Assembly: GCA_020426505.1 (NCBI GenBank)
Contig: JAGQPX010000037.1
Span: forward strand, 1-54,576
Length of the DNA stretch: 54,576 nt
Source of the DNA: Planctomycetaceae bacterium
GTDB lineage: Bacteria; Planctomycetota; Planctomycetia; Planctomycetales; Planctomycetaceae
Direction: 5' to 3'
Shown here: piece by piece, positions 37,001 through 44,906 of the stretch
Layout of the letters: each line of letters begins with the position of its first letter
Position numbering within the stretch: the stretch's first letter is position 1
Position numbers and translations under genes: made by a program
The notes under the pieces: model-generated
The model's database searches: none
Seen by the model: the letters and a program-made list of their open reading frames with translations, nothing else
What the model was told of the DNA's origin: nothing

Positions 37001-37649
37001 ACCATCAAAGGTCCAGGATTTCTCGTTGCCGCACAGCGACACGGTCCAGTCCAGGTGGCGGGAGGTCGCGACCATCGATGAGACGTCGCTCGTCGCAGTA
37101 GCCGACTCCGGTCAGCTTCACCTTTTAAGATTGCAGGAATCGCCGCAGCCATTTCTTAACGAAGCGGGCAATTTCGACCTGGGGGCAGCGATCGACTTCG
37201 ACGTTGCCGTCGTCAACGGACAGATCGCAGCCGCCGTGGGCGATCGCTTGACCTTGATGGACGCCGCCACACTTGAGCCGACGGGCGACACGCAATTGGA
37301 GGGTCCTGTCTCGAACGATGTGTGGATCGCGGGCCCAATGGTCTTCGCAGAGGTGAATGGGACAAAGTTGGTCTGCTTCGCGATCGAGAATGGACTCACG
37401 CAAAAATGGGCGGTTAACCTTGAGCAGACGTCACTCGCAGGTTCACCTGTCGTCCAGGGAGACGCTGTCGTTGTCGCGCGAAAAGATGGGATGCTGATGA
37501 ATATCGATGCGAACACCGGCGAGGTCAAAAGCCGACAGACCATCGGACAGGCGCTCGGCAGCGGACCGCGTGAGACATCATCAGAACTCATGGTCGCCAC
37601 ATCGGATGGGGGCATCGTTCGTATCACCTCGATCCTGAATTCTCCATAA
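34023..37649 (+). CDS. FHA - membrane span - TPR - beta-propeller protein
   Basis: This 1208-residue protein has four regions. An FHA domain (about 1-95) has LSIGQHPSNDVCIDG and VDINGT. An acidic and then basic low-complexity linker includes the 12-residue tandem PLTADEIISEDD/PLTADEIITDDD. One span at about 258-281 (LSLGGGAAILALVGLTFWFI) is followed by TPR-like helices from about 285 (MEEGKYNDAIKGFEEFLIVH). A PQQ-like beta-propeller runs from about 520 to the end, with repeats such as LVCVDQQSGALLWRQP and KLDLESGQVISQL. The FHA would be cytoplasmic and the propeller extracytoplasmic. The FHA Arg is Gln (Q28) and its Ser is Glu (E42), so phosphothreonine binding is doubtful. It follows the ExbD genes by 42 bp and precedes the TPR/SBP gene by 3 bp. 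Confidence 0.85.
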   Translation: MPHLQIKLPDDGVRTVELDKRAPLSIGQHPSNDVCIDGDDVELMHCRVSYSKKTGIEVIAAGIDGVDINGTLVQKAVLEPGDVLRIGEANITLVSEDAGTTKAPQQDDAGPGTFGLRPLTAEFDSPDVKNPNEPLTADEIISEDDPLTADEIITDDDESDRQRRKKKRSKERVKSDDRKQRRKSRSDAGADADDDWPNLTPEELSGVDPRDARVQDAKRPVSPKTEDDSDAGSATESIPPRRHQRHLRPGERDPVRSPLVLSLGGGAAILALVGLTFWFILSRQSTQQDFDKALALMEEGKYNDAIKGFEEFLIVHPRDPLADDAQVNLWVSRIDRQIGGASPNWAEGLKELEGFINARRDAEGFDEQQGMIRERAEQIAEGAAVAAGKVYDRSLLDVADSAQSILERYQTEDAATSALLKRIETARRVSLAAILKYEALTDALAAMEAALQRKSPLEALVTRRELLSRYPEFTNDSKVVAKLATTLTAERDAVSERVETIDAVTDEHPTAFPPALVLTFHARSRTDEVSVGRTVFGIVKDSCYAVDNITGEPVWRRVIGWDTPFFPVPISTTVSALLVFDTNHDELVCVDQQSGALLWRQPAIQAVSGPPLIDEGQAYVVGASGTLSKLDLESGQVISQLTFSQPLLSPPAVLNDDARIVVCGDQEVVYTLTKRPFACAAVSHLGQAPESVAAPVLPMGALVMVAENLPEDQSQLHVLDTRNEGDKLTEAAALAIPGHVVDPPVIRGRDVFVPSTGERVTSFSATDEKGQPPLTEGARYESEGATRSPMFLATGPDRQVWMASRNLRKLQLLADAIEADARILELGIATQPLQQIGKQIYVGSRRPYTGAMTLFQADRDQLTSEWQVVLGGEILSFGTLPNQDGLIAVSESGDVFRVSDSQMQTGGFLTNSTVRIKLPDGLTTPLGATQTESGRVDVWCGDPAPQMWVINRLGQVERNFPLPGLLDAAPTRMGKFIALPLPDRVHLISQDGSPSKVQDFSLPHSDTVQSRWREVATIDETSLVAVADSGQLHLLRLQESPQPFLNEAGNFDLGAAIDFDVAVVNGQIAAAVGDRLTLMDAATLEPTGDTQLEGPVSNDVWIAGPMVFAEVNGTKLVCFAIENGLTQKWAVNLEQTSLAGSPVVQGDAVVVARKDGMLMNIDANTGEVKSRQTIGQALGSGPRETSSELMVATSDGGIVRITSILNSP
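34422..34493 (+). repeat. Two-copy 36 bp in-frame tandem repeat
   Basis: Two adjacent 36 bp units (34422-34457 and 34458-34493) encode PLTADEIISEDD and PLTADEIITDDD inside the acidic linker of the FHA protein. The copies differ at several silent and conservative positions, so the duplication is not recent. Confidence 0.85.
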
Positions 37650-37652
37650 CTC

Positions 37653-40235
37653 ATGCCGAAGCTCGCACCCCAAAAACGATGGATGACATGGATCATCACC
37701 TGCACGATTGCCTTCATGGCAGTCTGTGGTGATGACGCGCGAGTCTTCGCACAACCGGGGGGAGACACGGCAGAACCGGCGGCGACAGATTCAGCCGAAG
37801 ATCCCGACACAGAGGAACCCGAGGTCGAGACGCCGACCGAACCGGAGCCGGAACCGCTCCCCAAACTCGAAGAGATGGAGATCCCTTCGGCCGAAGTCCT
37901 TCTGCGAGAGCCGCCCGTCGATTGGATCGTGCTCAAGCGTGACGACGCGGTCATTGTTGTCGAACCGATCTCCCCCCGGCCGAACACTCTCCGTATCAAG
38001 CAGGAAGCCCTGGATGCCAAGATCAAGGAGCGGCAGGGGATCCCCAATTCCGGACTGGAAGCCTATCGCAAGGAGTTGGAGGAGGCCCGGCTACTTGCGC
38101 TGCGTCTGCCTGATCAGGAGGACGAGGCTGACTATCTCATCGAGCTGGACAAGATCAAACAGATCATCCATCACGAAGACTTGATGCTTCGACGGGTCGA
38201 CATCTTGACCGGAGAGGAGAACTTCGATCTTGCGTACGAGTTGCTGAACATCGTGAGACGGAACACGCCGAACTGGCCCGGTGCATTGGAGCGTCATAAC
38301 GCTCTGCTTCTTGCGGAGGCTGATCGCAAGATCGCCGATGGTGATTACCAATCGGCTCTCGCCAGAACCGAAGAGATCTACTCGCGAACACCCGACTATT
38401 CCGGGCTGCCGGAGAAGGTCGGGGTCATTATCGACAATCTCATTCGGCAGGCGCTCAATGAGCAGGAGTGGCGACGCGCCCGGCACTTCCATCGTCGGTT
38501 GGAGACAATGTATTCCTCTTATCCGGATGTCGCGACGTGGACGAACCGTTTCGCGCAGATGGCCGAACAGCAATTGAGCGAAGCCGAACGAGAGCGATCA
38601 AGCGGCAATCATCTCGCTGCACTTGATCATGCGGAACAAGCCGCTGCGATTTGGCCGGCGACACGCAACCTGCGCGCTCGGTACCGAACTTACGCAGATC
38701 GTTATCAGCGGTTGCACGTGGGCGTGCTTGACTTGCCCTCTGCAAGTGATAATACGAACGTCGTGCAATTGCCAGCGGAGCGACGTGCCGATCGCCTGAC
38801 TCGCATCCGCTTCTTCGAAGTCGATCATGCAAACGACGGCTCGGCTCATTACAACACACGATTCTGCGACCGCTGGGAGCCGCTGAACCTGGGACGAGAA
38901 GCGGTCTTCGAGCTCCGGGAAAGTCGACAACCCTGGGAGGCCCAACCGATCGTGACCGCACCGCAGATTGCCTGGCAACTTGCAGCCCGTATCGATCCGT
39001 CGAGTCCGTCATACAATGAACGTTTTGCAGGATATGTGCGTTCGGTCGATGTGACATCGCCATTCTCACTCTCGGTCAACTTCAGCCGTGTACCCATCCG
39101 GACCGAAGCACTCCTCTCGATCCCGCTGATCGAGGCGAGCCGAACTGATGTGAGCACGCAAGTCGAAGAGGGAACATCACCTGTTTCGGTCGTCGACGTC
39201 GAGAAAGCCGCAGGCGGATTTCACGTTGCGGAGCAGACCGCTGACAGTGTCGTTTACCGCCGCACCATCGATGAACCGGACGATCTGCGACTCTATCACC
39301 TCGCGGAGATTCACGAACGACTCTACGAAGATGTCGACGCAGCCATGCAGGCCCTCATGCGCGGCGAGGTCTCAATGCTCGTCAACGCCCCTCCGTGGCA
39401 TGTTGCATTACTCCGCGAGGACGAAGAGTTACTAAAGTCCTTCTTCGTCGAGAAGTCAGCCGTGCCGATCACTCATGTGATTCAATTCAATCCCGCCAGC
39501 GAAGCGATGAAGAACCGGGAGTACCGGCGAGCACTCGCCTATGGGGTGAACCGTGAGCAGATTCTCACCGACACGGTTCTGCAAAGTGAAAGCCGTGAGT
39601 TGGGCCGAATTGTCAACGGCCCGTTCTCGTCACAGAGCTACGCGAACAGCGCTCTCGTGCAATCGCGTCCGTATGATCCCCTCTCTGCAATTTCGTTGAC
39701 GCTCGCCGCCCGAAAACAACTGGGCGGTGAACTTCCTCCGCTGCGGATGGCGGTGGCTGACGAAACGATTGTTCGGGCCGCTGCGTTGGACCTTGTCGAC
39801 CAATGGGCCAGATTCGGCATCACCGTGGAAATTGTCGACGTCCCGGAGGGGCCGCTCGTGGGAGTAGAGAGTGAACAGGTTCAATGGGATCTGCTCTATC
39901 ACACTGTGAGGATTACCGAGCCGATCACGCAACTGTGGCCGTTCCTGACGCTCACCGGTCGTGCTCAGGTCTCGGACCTCGATCCCTTTCCCGATTGGCT
40001 GCGGCAGGAAATCATCGAATTGGACCTCGCCACCGACTGGCGGCGGGCACTGCAACTGGTCAGCCGTCTGCATCTGCATCTCTGGGGTGAAGTGATGATC
40101 ATCCCGCTTTGGGAGGTCGATGAGTACCTCGTCTATCGCAAAAACGTCCGCGGCGTGCCGGTGAGTCCCGTGCACCCATACGAGGAAATCGACCGTTGGG
40201 TCATCGAGTCATGGTTCGCGGAGGACCTGCCATGA
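37653..40235 (+). CDS. Exported TPR plus oligopeptide-binding-like (SBP family 5) protein
   Basis: This 860-residue protein has a signal sequence at about residues 12-35 and a Pro/Glu-rich segment (EPEVETPTEPEPEPLPKLEE). TPR-like helices follow at about 150-350 (ADGDYQSALARTEEIYSRTP). The C-terminal half resembles solute-binding protein family 5 of peptide ABC transporters: HVIQFNPASEAMKNREYRRA, LAYGVNREQIL and a late LHLHLWGEVMIIPLWEVDEY. Family 5 proteins usually bind peptides or nickel for ABC importers, but no ABC permease or ATPase is near. Here it is 3 bp after the FHA gene and overlaps the next gene by ATGA, so it most likely serves the motor complex, perhaps as a peptide or wall-fragment sensor. 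Confidence 0.8.
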   Translation: MPKLAPQKRWMTWIITCTIAFMAVCGDDARVFAQPGGDTAEPAATDSAEDPDTEEPEVETPTEPEPEPLPKLEEMEIPSAEVLLREPPVDWIVLKRDDAVIVVEPISPRPNTLRIKQEALDAKIKERQGIPNSGLEAYRKELEEARLLALRLPDQEDEADYLIELDKIKQIIHHEDLMLRRVDILTGEENFDLAYELLNIVRRNTPNWPGALERHNALLLAEADRKIADGDYQSALARTEEIYSRTPDYSGLPEKVGVIIDNLIRQALNEQEWRRARHFHRRLETMYSSYPDVATWTNRFAQMAEQQLSEAERERSSGNHLAALDHAEQAAAIWPATRNLRARYRTYADRYQRLHVGVLDLPSASDNTNVVQLPAERRADRLTRIRFFEVDHANDGSAHYNTRFCDRWEPLNLGREAVFELRESRQPWEAQPIVTAPQIAWQLAARIDPSSPSYNERFAGYVRSVDVTSPFSLSVNFSRVPIRTEALLSIPLIEASRTDVSTQVEEGTSPVSVVDVEKAAGGFHVAEQTADSVVYRRTIDEPDDLRLYHLAEIHERLYEDVDAAMQALMRGEVSMLVNAPPWHVALLREDEELLKSFFVEKSAVPITHVIQFNPASEAMKNREYRRALAYGVNREQILTDTVLQSESRELGRIVNGPFSSQSYANSALVQSRPYDPLSAISLTLAARKQLGGELPPLRMAVADETIVRAAALDLVDQWARFGITVEIVDVPEGPLVGVESEQVQWDLLYHTVRITEPITQLWPFLTLTGRAQVSDLDPFPDWLRQEIIELDLATDWRRALQLVSRLHLHLWGEVMIIPLWEVDEYLVYRKNVRGVPVSPVHPYEEIDRWVIESWFAEDLP

Positions 40236-41842
40236 AGGTGCCCCCTCCGCGACGAACGATCCATGCAGCCCAAGCGACCGGTCAATCCATCCTGATCGCG
40301 TTTGTGGTGATCGGTCTATGGGCGATGCGAATCGTTGCCCAAGAGTCATCGAATAAACAGGCGACGGCCCAAACGGTCGCTGCTGACGCCGCAGATGGAG
40401 CGCCGGCCGAGACGAGCACAACCGACAGTCCGGACGTCGCCGCGATTGATGAGGACGTCGAACCGGCGTTCGATGAGATTCCCTGGAATCTCAGACCCTA
40501 TCGCGTCAGGGTCTCACTTGCCTACGGCGAGACTCCGTCGCTCACGACGCGGTTCCGGCGACAGTTGCAGTCGACACTCGATGCAAGAATTCGGGGAGTC
40601 TTGGGGTCTTACTGGCAATGTGACGTTGAGACAAACGACTGGTTGCTCCCGTCGAATCACGTGGCACTGGAGCGACAGACATCCTCACAGCTCACGGGCC
40701 GTTATCGAGAGCAGCCGGTCGACAAGGTGCTGCTGCTCTGCATCGAGGATGAGAGTCCGATGACCATCGCCGGATGGGAATGGGATGGTAACTCCCAAAC
40801 TCGTGGTCCGGTCGTCCGTCGGAGCGTGATCGATCGGCGACTGATCACGGACGATGTGTTTGGTTTGCTGATCGACCTGTTTCGCCCGGTCGCTCGAATC
40901 GATGCAACGGAAGGCGACACAGCAGAGCTCATCGCTCGTGGTGCGGAGTTGCTCGCTCCGGAATCCGTCGGCGTGCTACCGCAAGCGGGAGATTTACTGA
41001 CGCCCCACTTCCGTTATCTCACGCGGGAAGGCGAAGTTCGCAGCGTTCAATCCGTCCCGTGGACGTATCTGCGTGTCGACGAAATCGAGCGAAGTCGATT
41101 GGTCTGCGGCATTGAGACAGCCTTCGCGACGGCCATGACCGGAACGCGACGACGTGTCGAACTGATGGCGATCCGAGCGAGACCGGTCTACCCGGAAACA
41201 AAGCTTCGCCTCGTGCCGCGCACGAATCCCAACATGCCTCTCGTGGGCATTCGCGCACGCGTGTACGACGAGCTGCCCAGCGAGTCCGCGCCCGATCCGT
41301 CTGTTGATGAGTTCATGTCCGATCGATTCGGGACGATTACCATTAAGAATGATGCCGCTCATCCTGTGAGACGGCTGCTCGTGCACAGTGGAGGCGCCGT
41401 GCTGGCGAACCTGCCGTTCGTGGCAGGACTTGATCGCGAGGCGACCCTCGAAGTGCCTGACGACGCGGCCCGGCTCGAAGTCGAAGGCAATCTGGCGATG
41501 ATTGAAGGGGAACTGATCGACCTCGTCTCACGTCGCAGTGTGATGCTGGCTCGCGCGTTGGCAATGGCTCGTACCGAAAAGTGGGACGAGCAGGAATCGA
41601 TCATCGCCGAGGTGGACAAGCTGCCCGGCACTTCCTACTTCCAATCAAAAATCATCGCCGTGCGAGTGCCGGGCATCGAGAAATCCCAAGCGAATCGGGA
41701 CGGAGCAGCCGAGAAGAGAATCAAAAAAATGGCTGCCGAACTCGAAGAACTCGTGACCCGCTACCTCGACCCGACGCCCGTCCGCGACGTGAAGGCAGAG
41801 ATCAAGGAACTGCGGCAGCTCGCCGAGCGATCAAGCTCCTGA
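40232..41842 (+). CDS. Exported protein of unknown family
   Basis: No family is recognised. The 536-residue protein starts at the ATG in the ATGA overlap with the preceding stop (40232-40235), which settles the start over an upstream in-frame ATG. A signal sequence is visible (QSILIAFVVIGLWAMRIVAQ), followed by an Ala/Thr/Asp-rich stretch. The globular part contains PWNLRPYRVRVSLAYGETPS near residue 90 and a long middle section without membrane spans. The last 60 residues are charged and helical, with AAELEELVTRYLDPTPV. Translational coupling to the TPR/SBP gene implies that both proteins are needed in similar amounts, probably in the periplasm. Confidence 0.75.
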   Translation: MKVPPPRRTIHAAQATGQSILIAFVVIGLWAMRIVAQESSNKQATAQTVAADAADGAPAETSTTDSPDVAAIDEDVEPAFDEIPWNLRPYRVRVSLAYGETPSLTTRFRRQLQSTLDARIRGVLGSYWQCDVETNDWLLPSNHVALERQTSSQLTGRYREQPVDKVLLLCIEDESPMTIAGWEWDGNSQTRGPVVRRSVIDRRLITDDVFGLLIDLFRPVARIDATEGDTAELIARGAELLAPESVGVLPQAGDLLTPHFRYLTREGEVRSVQSVPWTYLRVDEIERSRLVCGIETAFATAMTGTRRRVELMAIRARPVYPETKLRLVPRTNPNMPLVGIRARVYDELPSESAPDPSVDEFMSDRFGTITIKNDAAHPVRRLLVHSGGAVLANLPFVAGLDREATLEVPDDAARLEVEGNLAMIEGELIDLVSRRSVMLARALAMARTEKWDEQESIIAEVDKLPGTSYFQSKIIAVRVPGIEKSQANRDGAAEKRIKKMAAELEELVTRYLDPTPVRDVKAEIKELRQLAERSSS

Positions 41843-41904
41843 TTGTGTCGTCGTACGGCGAGTCAGGGACAATGCTGGGTTCAAACTGTGAAAGAAGGAC
41901 CACC

Positions 41905-41984
41905 GGAATGCGAGGTTCCTGCCGAGCCTCAAGAACCATTCGTCGCTCAACTTGCTGCGCGGCTCAGCAGGAGCTTCGCCCTCC
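41905..41984. repeat. 80 bp inverted-repeat element, planctomycete GEAPAEPR type
   Basis: Two 24 bp arms, 41905-41928 and 41961-41984, are inverted copies matching at 19 of 24 positions, around a 32 bp centre. Read on the minus strand, the right arm gives the peptide EGEAPAEPR, a hallmark I recall from a short repeat spread through planctomycete genomes. It lies in the 268 bp gap between two genes of the envelope cluster and has no coding capacity of its own. It resembles a small non-autonomous palindromic (REP or MITE-like) element. Confidence 0.65.
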
Positions 41985-42097
41985 ACATCCGTTCCCACGT
42001 TCTTGAATGCGTTGGATCTGGGAAGTACCGAGACTGGCATTGGTTTGCGGGGCCGAAATCGCCAGAATACGACCTCAATGGATTCCAAATCAGATTC

Positions 42098-42103
42098 AGG
42101 AGG
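42098..42103 (+). promoter_or_regulatory. Ribosome-binding site AGGAGG
   Basis: A perfect AGGAGG lies seven bases before the ATG at 42111. It fixes the start of the downstream exported protein and rules out the longer in-frame start at 41952, which would read through the inverted-repeat element. Confidence 0.85.
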
Positions 42104-42110
42104 AAAGACG

Positions 42111-43532
42111 ATGCTCGCTGCGCTCGCCCGGCCGTGGACTTCGACAGGGATGAAAGTGTTGGCGTCACTCGTGGCGATGTCGTGGGTGTCCGTGTCTCAG
42201 GCGGCCGATGCCTACTCGCTGGAGGAGCCGGCGACCGACGTCCGTGTGCGTGACGTGACGATGCAGGTGACCATCGATGGGAAGATCGCCACCAGTGCGG
42301 GCGGCGGGAAATCGGTCTCCCATGATCTCGACGCCCAGGCCGCTTATCGATTCCGGGAGCGGCGACTCACCGGCGCGGGACGTGACGCGGAGGCCTATCG
42401 CTGTGTGCGGGAGTACGATCAGGCATCAACCCGCACCAAGATCAGCGACGAACTCTCGACGCAATCGATGCCCGCTCGGATGAGAGTGATCGTATCGCAC
42501 GGTCAACGGTCCGGAATGCAGCGATACTGTCCGACCGCGTTGATGACACGCGATGCTCTGGAACTCATCGACGTTCCCGGAGACCCGCTTGCGGTTCTCG
42601 CACTGCTCCCGTCGCGGCGAGTGGAAGTCGGCGAAGAATGGGAGGTCGAAGATTGGGCCGCTCAAATGCTCTCAACAGTCGAGGCGACCACCGAATCGAA
42701 GATGACGGCCAAACTGGTCAGCGTGGAGGACGAGACGGCGCGGGTCGAGTTCAGCGGGACCGTCAAAGGTGCCCGGCTGGGAGCCCTGACCAACGTCAAA
42801 CTCTCGGGACATCTGCTGTTCGATCTGACGAAGCAACTGGTGACCTCCGTCGATCTGACGCACTCCGAGGAAGGCGCAATCGGAACAATCGCACCGGGCA
42901 TCGACTCCGACGCACATGTGGTGATCACTCGTTCGCTCGCTTCAGGGGATGGAGCCCTGACTAAGGCATTTGCCGAATCCATCCCGCTCGACCCGCCCGG
43001 CGATCGCCTTCCCCTTGAATTTGACGCCGGTCCCTGGGGACTGTCACTCGTGCATGGTCGAGGCTGGCACGTCTTCCATGCGAGTTACGATTCGGACCCG
43101 CAAGTGGTCATTCTGCGTTTACTCGATCAGGGGACTCTCGTGAGTCAATGCAACTTCTCCCCCGTCGCCAAGGTTGCCGCCGGTCAGACAACGCCGGTGG
43201 AGCAATACGAAGCGAGCATCCGCCAGTCGTTGGGGGATCAGTTCGGCGCAATCGTCGCCCGCGATCGCATTCCCACGCAGGACGACCGCACGATCTTCCG
43301 GGTGACCGTCGAAGGCAAGTACACGTTGCCCAGCGGGGACGAAACGAAGGAAGTCCCAATGACGTGGGTGTACTATCTCTGTGCTGATCCCTCCGGGCGG
43401 CAGGTCTCATTCGTGTTCGCCCTGGAGCCGGAGATGCGCGAGCGTCTCGCCGGACAGGACCGGCAGATCGTCGAAACATTGCAGTTTGGTCCACCCGTCC
43501 GGCAACAAGCCTCACAGCGTGGAGCGAACTGA
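42111..43532 (+). CDS. Exported protein of unknown family, last of the envelope cluster
   Basis: The 473-residue protein has a signal sequence ending near SVSQAADAYS (about residue 35). No named domain is recognised. The middle part (VGEEWEVEDWAAQMLS, and the TLVSVDLTHSEEG-like region around residues 240-285) looks like a beta-rich fold. The C-terminal portion from about residue 300 (GPWGLSLVHGRGWHVFHASY to TWVYYLCADPSGRQVSFVF) looks like a second domain. The start is set by a perfect AGGAGG. It follows the other exported protein after a 268 bp gap holding an inverted-repeat element, so it may have its own promoter, and it is 27 bp before coaB. A place in the same periplasmic assembly is inferred from position only. 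Confidence 0.75.
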   Translation: MLAALARPWTSTGMKVLASLVAMSWVSVSQAADAYSLEEPATDVRVRDVTMQVTIDGKIATSAGGGKSVSHDLDAQAAYRFRERRLTGAGRDAEAYRCVREYDQASTRTKISDELSTQSMPARMRVIVSHGQRSGMQRYCPTALMTRDALELIDVPGDPLAVLALLPSRRVEVGEEWEVEDWAAQMLSTVEATTESKMTAKLVSVEDETARVEFSGTVKGARLGALTNVKLSGHLLFDLTKQLVTSVDLTHSEEGAIGTIAPGIDSDAHVVITRSLASGDGALTKAFAESIPLDPPGDRLPLEFDAGPWGLSLVHGRGWHVFHASYDSDPQVVILRLLDQGTLVSQCNFSPVAKVAAGQTTPVEQYEASIRQSLGDQFGAIVARDRIPTQDDRTIFRVTVEGKYTLPSGDETKEVPMTWVYYLCADPSGRQVSFVFALEPEMRERLAGQDRQIVETLQFGPPVRQQASQRGAN

Positions 43533-43559
43533 AGACCTTTCGTCTCAAACGGCAACTCG

Positions 43560-44183
43560 ATGCGCATCCTCGTGACAGCCGGGCCGACCCGGGAGTATCT
43601 CGACGACGTTCGTTATCTCACGAACGCCAGCAGTGGCCGCATGGGGTACGCGGTCGCAGAGAGTGCGGTCGCTGCCGGATGGGATGTCGTTCTGGTCAGC
43701 GGTCCGGTGGAATTGAAGCCGCCGGAGGGATGTGAGTTTGTCGCTGTCGAGACAACCGAGGAGATGCGACGCGCCTCGGTCGATGCGTTTCCCGGGTGTG
43801 ACGGCGTCATCGCAGCGGCAGCCGTTTGTGATTACAAACCGCTGGCACGGTTCACCGGCAAGCTCTCCAAGACGGGCGGCCCGGTCTCGCTGGAGATGAT
43901 CGAGACCGACGACGTGCTCGCAGAGTTGGGGTCGATGAAGGGGCACCGCTGGGTCGTCGGCTTTGCACTCGAAGCTCAGAATCCCCGCGAGAACGCCCTG
44001 CAAAAACTCCGCCGCAAAAACTGCAACTGGATCGTGCTCAACAACCCGTCCGCCATCGGCTCCGAGTCGAACGACGTCGAACTGCTTGATGAGACCGGAG
44101 AGACGGTTGCACACTGGTCCGGGCCAAAGACTGAGATTGCAGACAGCCTCGTTCAGTGGTTGTGTAGCCGAACCGGCGGATAG
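43560..44183 (+). CDS. coaB: Phosphopantothenate-cysteine ligase (CoaB), stand-alone
   Basis: This 207-residue protein matches the CoaB half of the usual bacterial CoaBC fusion. It opens with RILVTAGPTREYLDDVRYLTNASSGRMGYAVAE, split here by key positions: TAGPT, then NxSSGxMG. It continues with AAAVCDYKP (the N/D-x-K-type active-site segment) and GFALEAQNP. It joins cysteine to 4'-phosphopantothenate using a nucleotide triphosphate in coenzyme A synthesis. The CoaC decarboxylase domain is absent, so that enzyme must be encoded elsewhere. Separate CoaB and CoaC genes are usual in this phylum as far as I recall. It is 27 bp after an exported-protein gene and converges with the next gene. Confidence 0.9.
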   Translation: MRILVTAGPTREYLDDVRYLTNASSGRMGYAVAESAVAAGWDVVLVSGPVELKPPEGCEFVAVETTEEMRRASVDAFPGCDGVIAAAAVCDYKPLARFTGKLSKTGGPVSLEMIETDDVLAELGSMKGHRWVVGFALEAQNPRENALQKLRRKNCNWIVLNNPSAIGSESNDVELLDETGETVAHWSGPKTEIADSLVQWLCSRTGG

Positions 44184-44219
44184 ACTCCCGGCAAGGCACC
44201 CATCGTCAGGACAATGTTG

Positions 44220-44906
44220 TCACTGACCGTTAACGACGCGGAAGTTGTCGAACCGCACCCAGTGCTCACCTTCGGCTGGCCCGCCACCTGCCTGTAGGCC
44301 GAAGCCGCGAACATCGGGAGTTTTGTTCACAGCCGAATGAAACAGGTTCAGGTATTCATTGTCCGTTGATGGTCCAATCTGGGCGAAGGCATAATTCTGG
44401 CCGCGCAGAATAATGCTCAATGGACCTGATTCTTCTCCCACCGGCCAGTAAGTGAAGCTGTACTTGTGGAATTCATCCTCATGTCCCTGCTCCCCATGGA
44501 ATTCCACCTTCGGCGGAGAATACATCAGCATCCGACGGATCAGTTGCTTTCGTGTGGCAAAGTCCCATCCGCCTCCGTCGGTGAGAATCACAGCGGCAAA
44601 CTCCTCCGGCTGCGTGAATTCGTCCAGCAACGTGATGTCAACACTGGCTCGGAGAAAGTCATATTCCTTGAATTCCGGCATCACGACGTGCAGATACTGA
44701 GTCGTCGAACCCTCGGACGCCGGCGCTACACGAACTTCCAACCCGCCATCGTGAATTCGGTAATCGTCCTCGCTGAGGCCGACGATCTCCCAGCCCTCCG
44801 CAAGTTGTCCGTCGAATGAATCCTCGAACAGAACCTCCGCGAAGCAGAAGGAAGAGTTGATCAGTCCGTAGATGATTGCCAGAGATACCAGACGTTGTTT
44901 CGACAT
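44220..44906 (-). CDS. Secreted protein, possible concanavalin-like fold
   Basis: The 228-residue protein starts at ATG 44906-44904, where GGAG lies seven bases upstream; an in-frame ATG at 44969 would add residues encoded by repeat-like DNA. A signal sequence is followed by a mature N-terminus near AEVLFEDSFDG. The pattern LFEDSFDGQLAEGWEIVG, then an IHDGGLEVRV strand, and the ending EHWVRFDNFRVVNG is typical of laminin-G/concanavalin-like beta-sandwich proteins, including planctomycete DUF1080- and DUF1583-type proteins that bind or cut polysaccharides. The exact family is not fixed. It is transcribed alone, converging on coaB with a 36 bp gap. Confidence 0.75.
   Translation of the reverse strand: MSKQRLVSLAIIYGLINSSFCFAEVLFEDSFDGQLAEGWEIVGLSEDDYRIHDGGLEVRVAPASEGSTTQYLHVVMPEFKEYDFLRASVDITLLDEFTQPEEFAAVILTDGGGWDFATRKQLIRRMLMYSPPKVEFHGEQGHEDEFHKYSFTYWPVGEESGPLSIILRGQNYAFAQIGPSTDNEYLNLFHSAVNKTPDVRGFGLQAGGGPAEGEHWVRFDNFRVVNGQ

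Noticed and set aside
37653..40235. A peptide ABC importer operon
   Set aside because: Only the binding-protein-like part is present; no permease or ATPase gene is in the neighbourhood.
41952..42110. Longer N-terminus for the exported protein at 42111
   Set aside because: It would read through the inverted-repeat element and hide the signal peptide; AGGAGG before 42111 decides the start.
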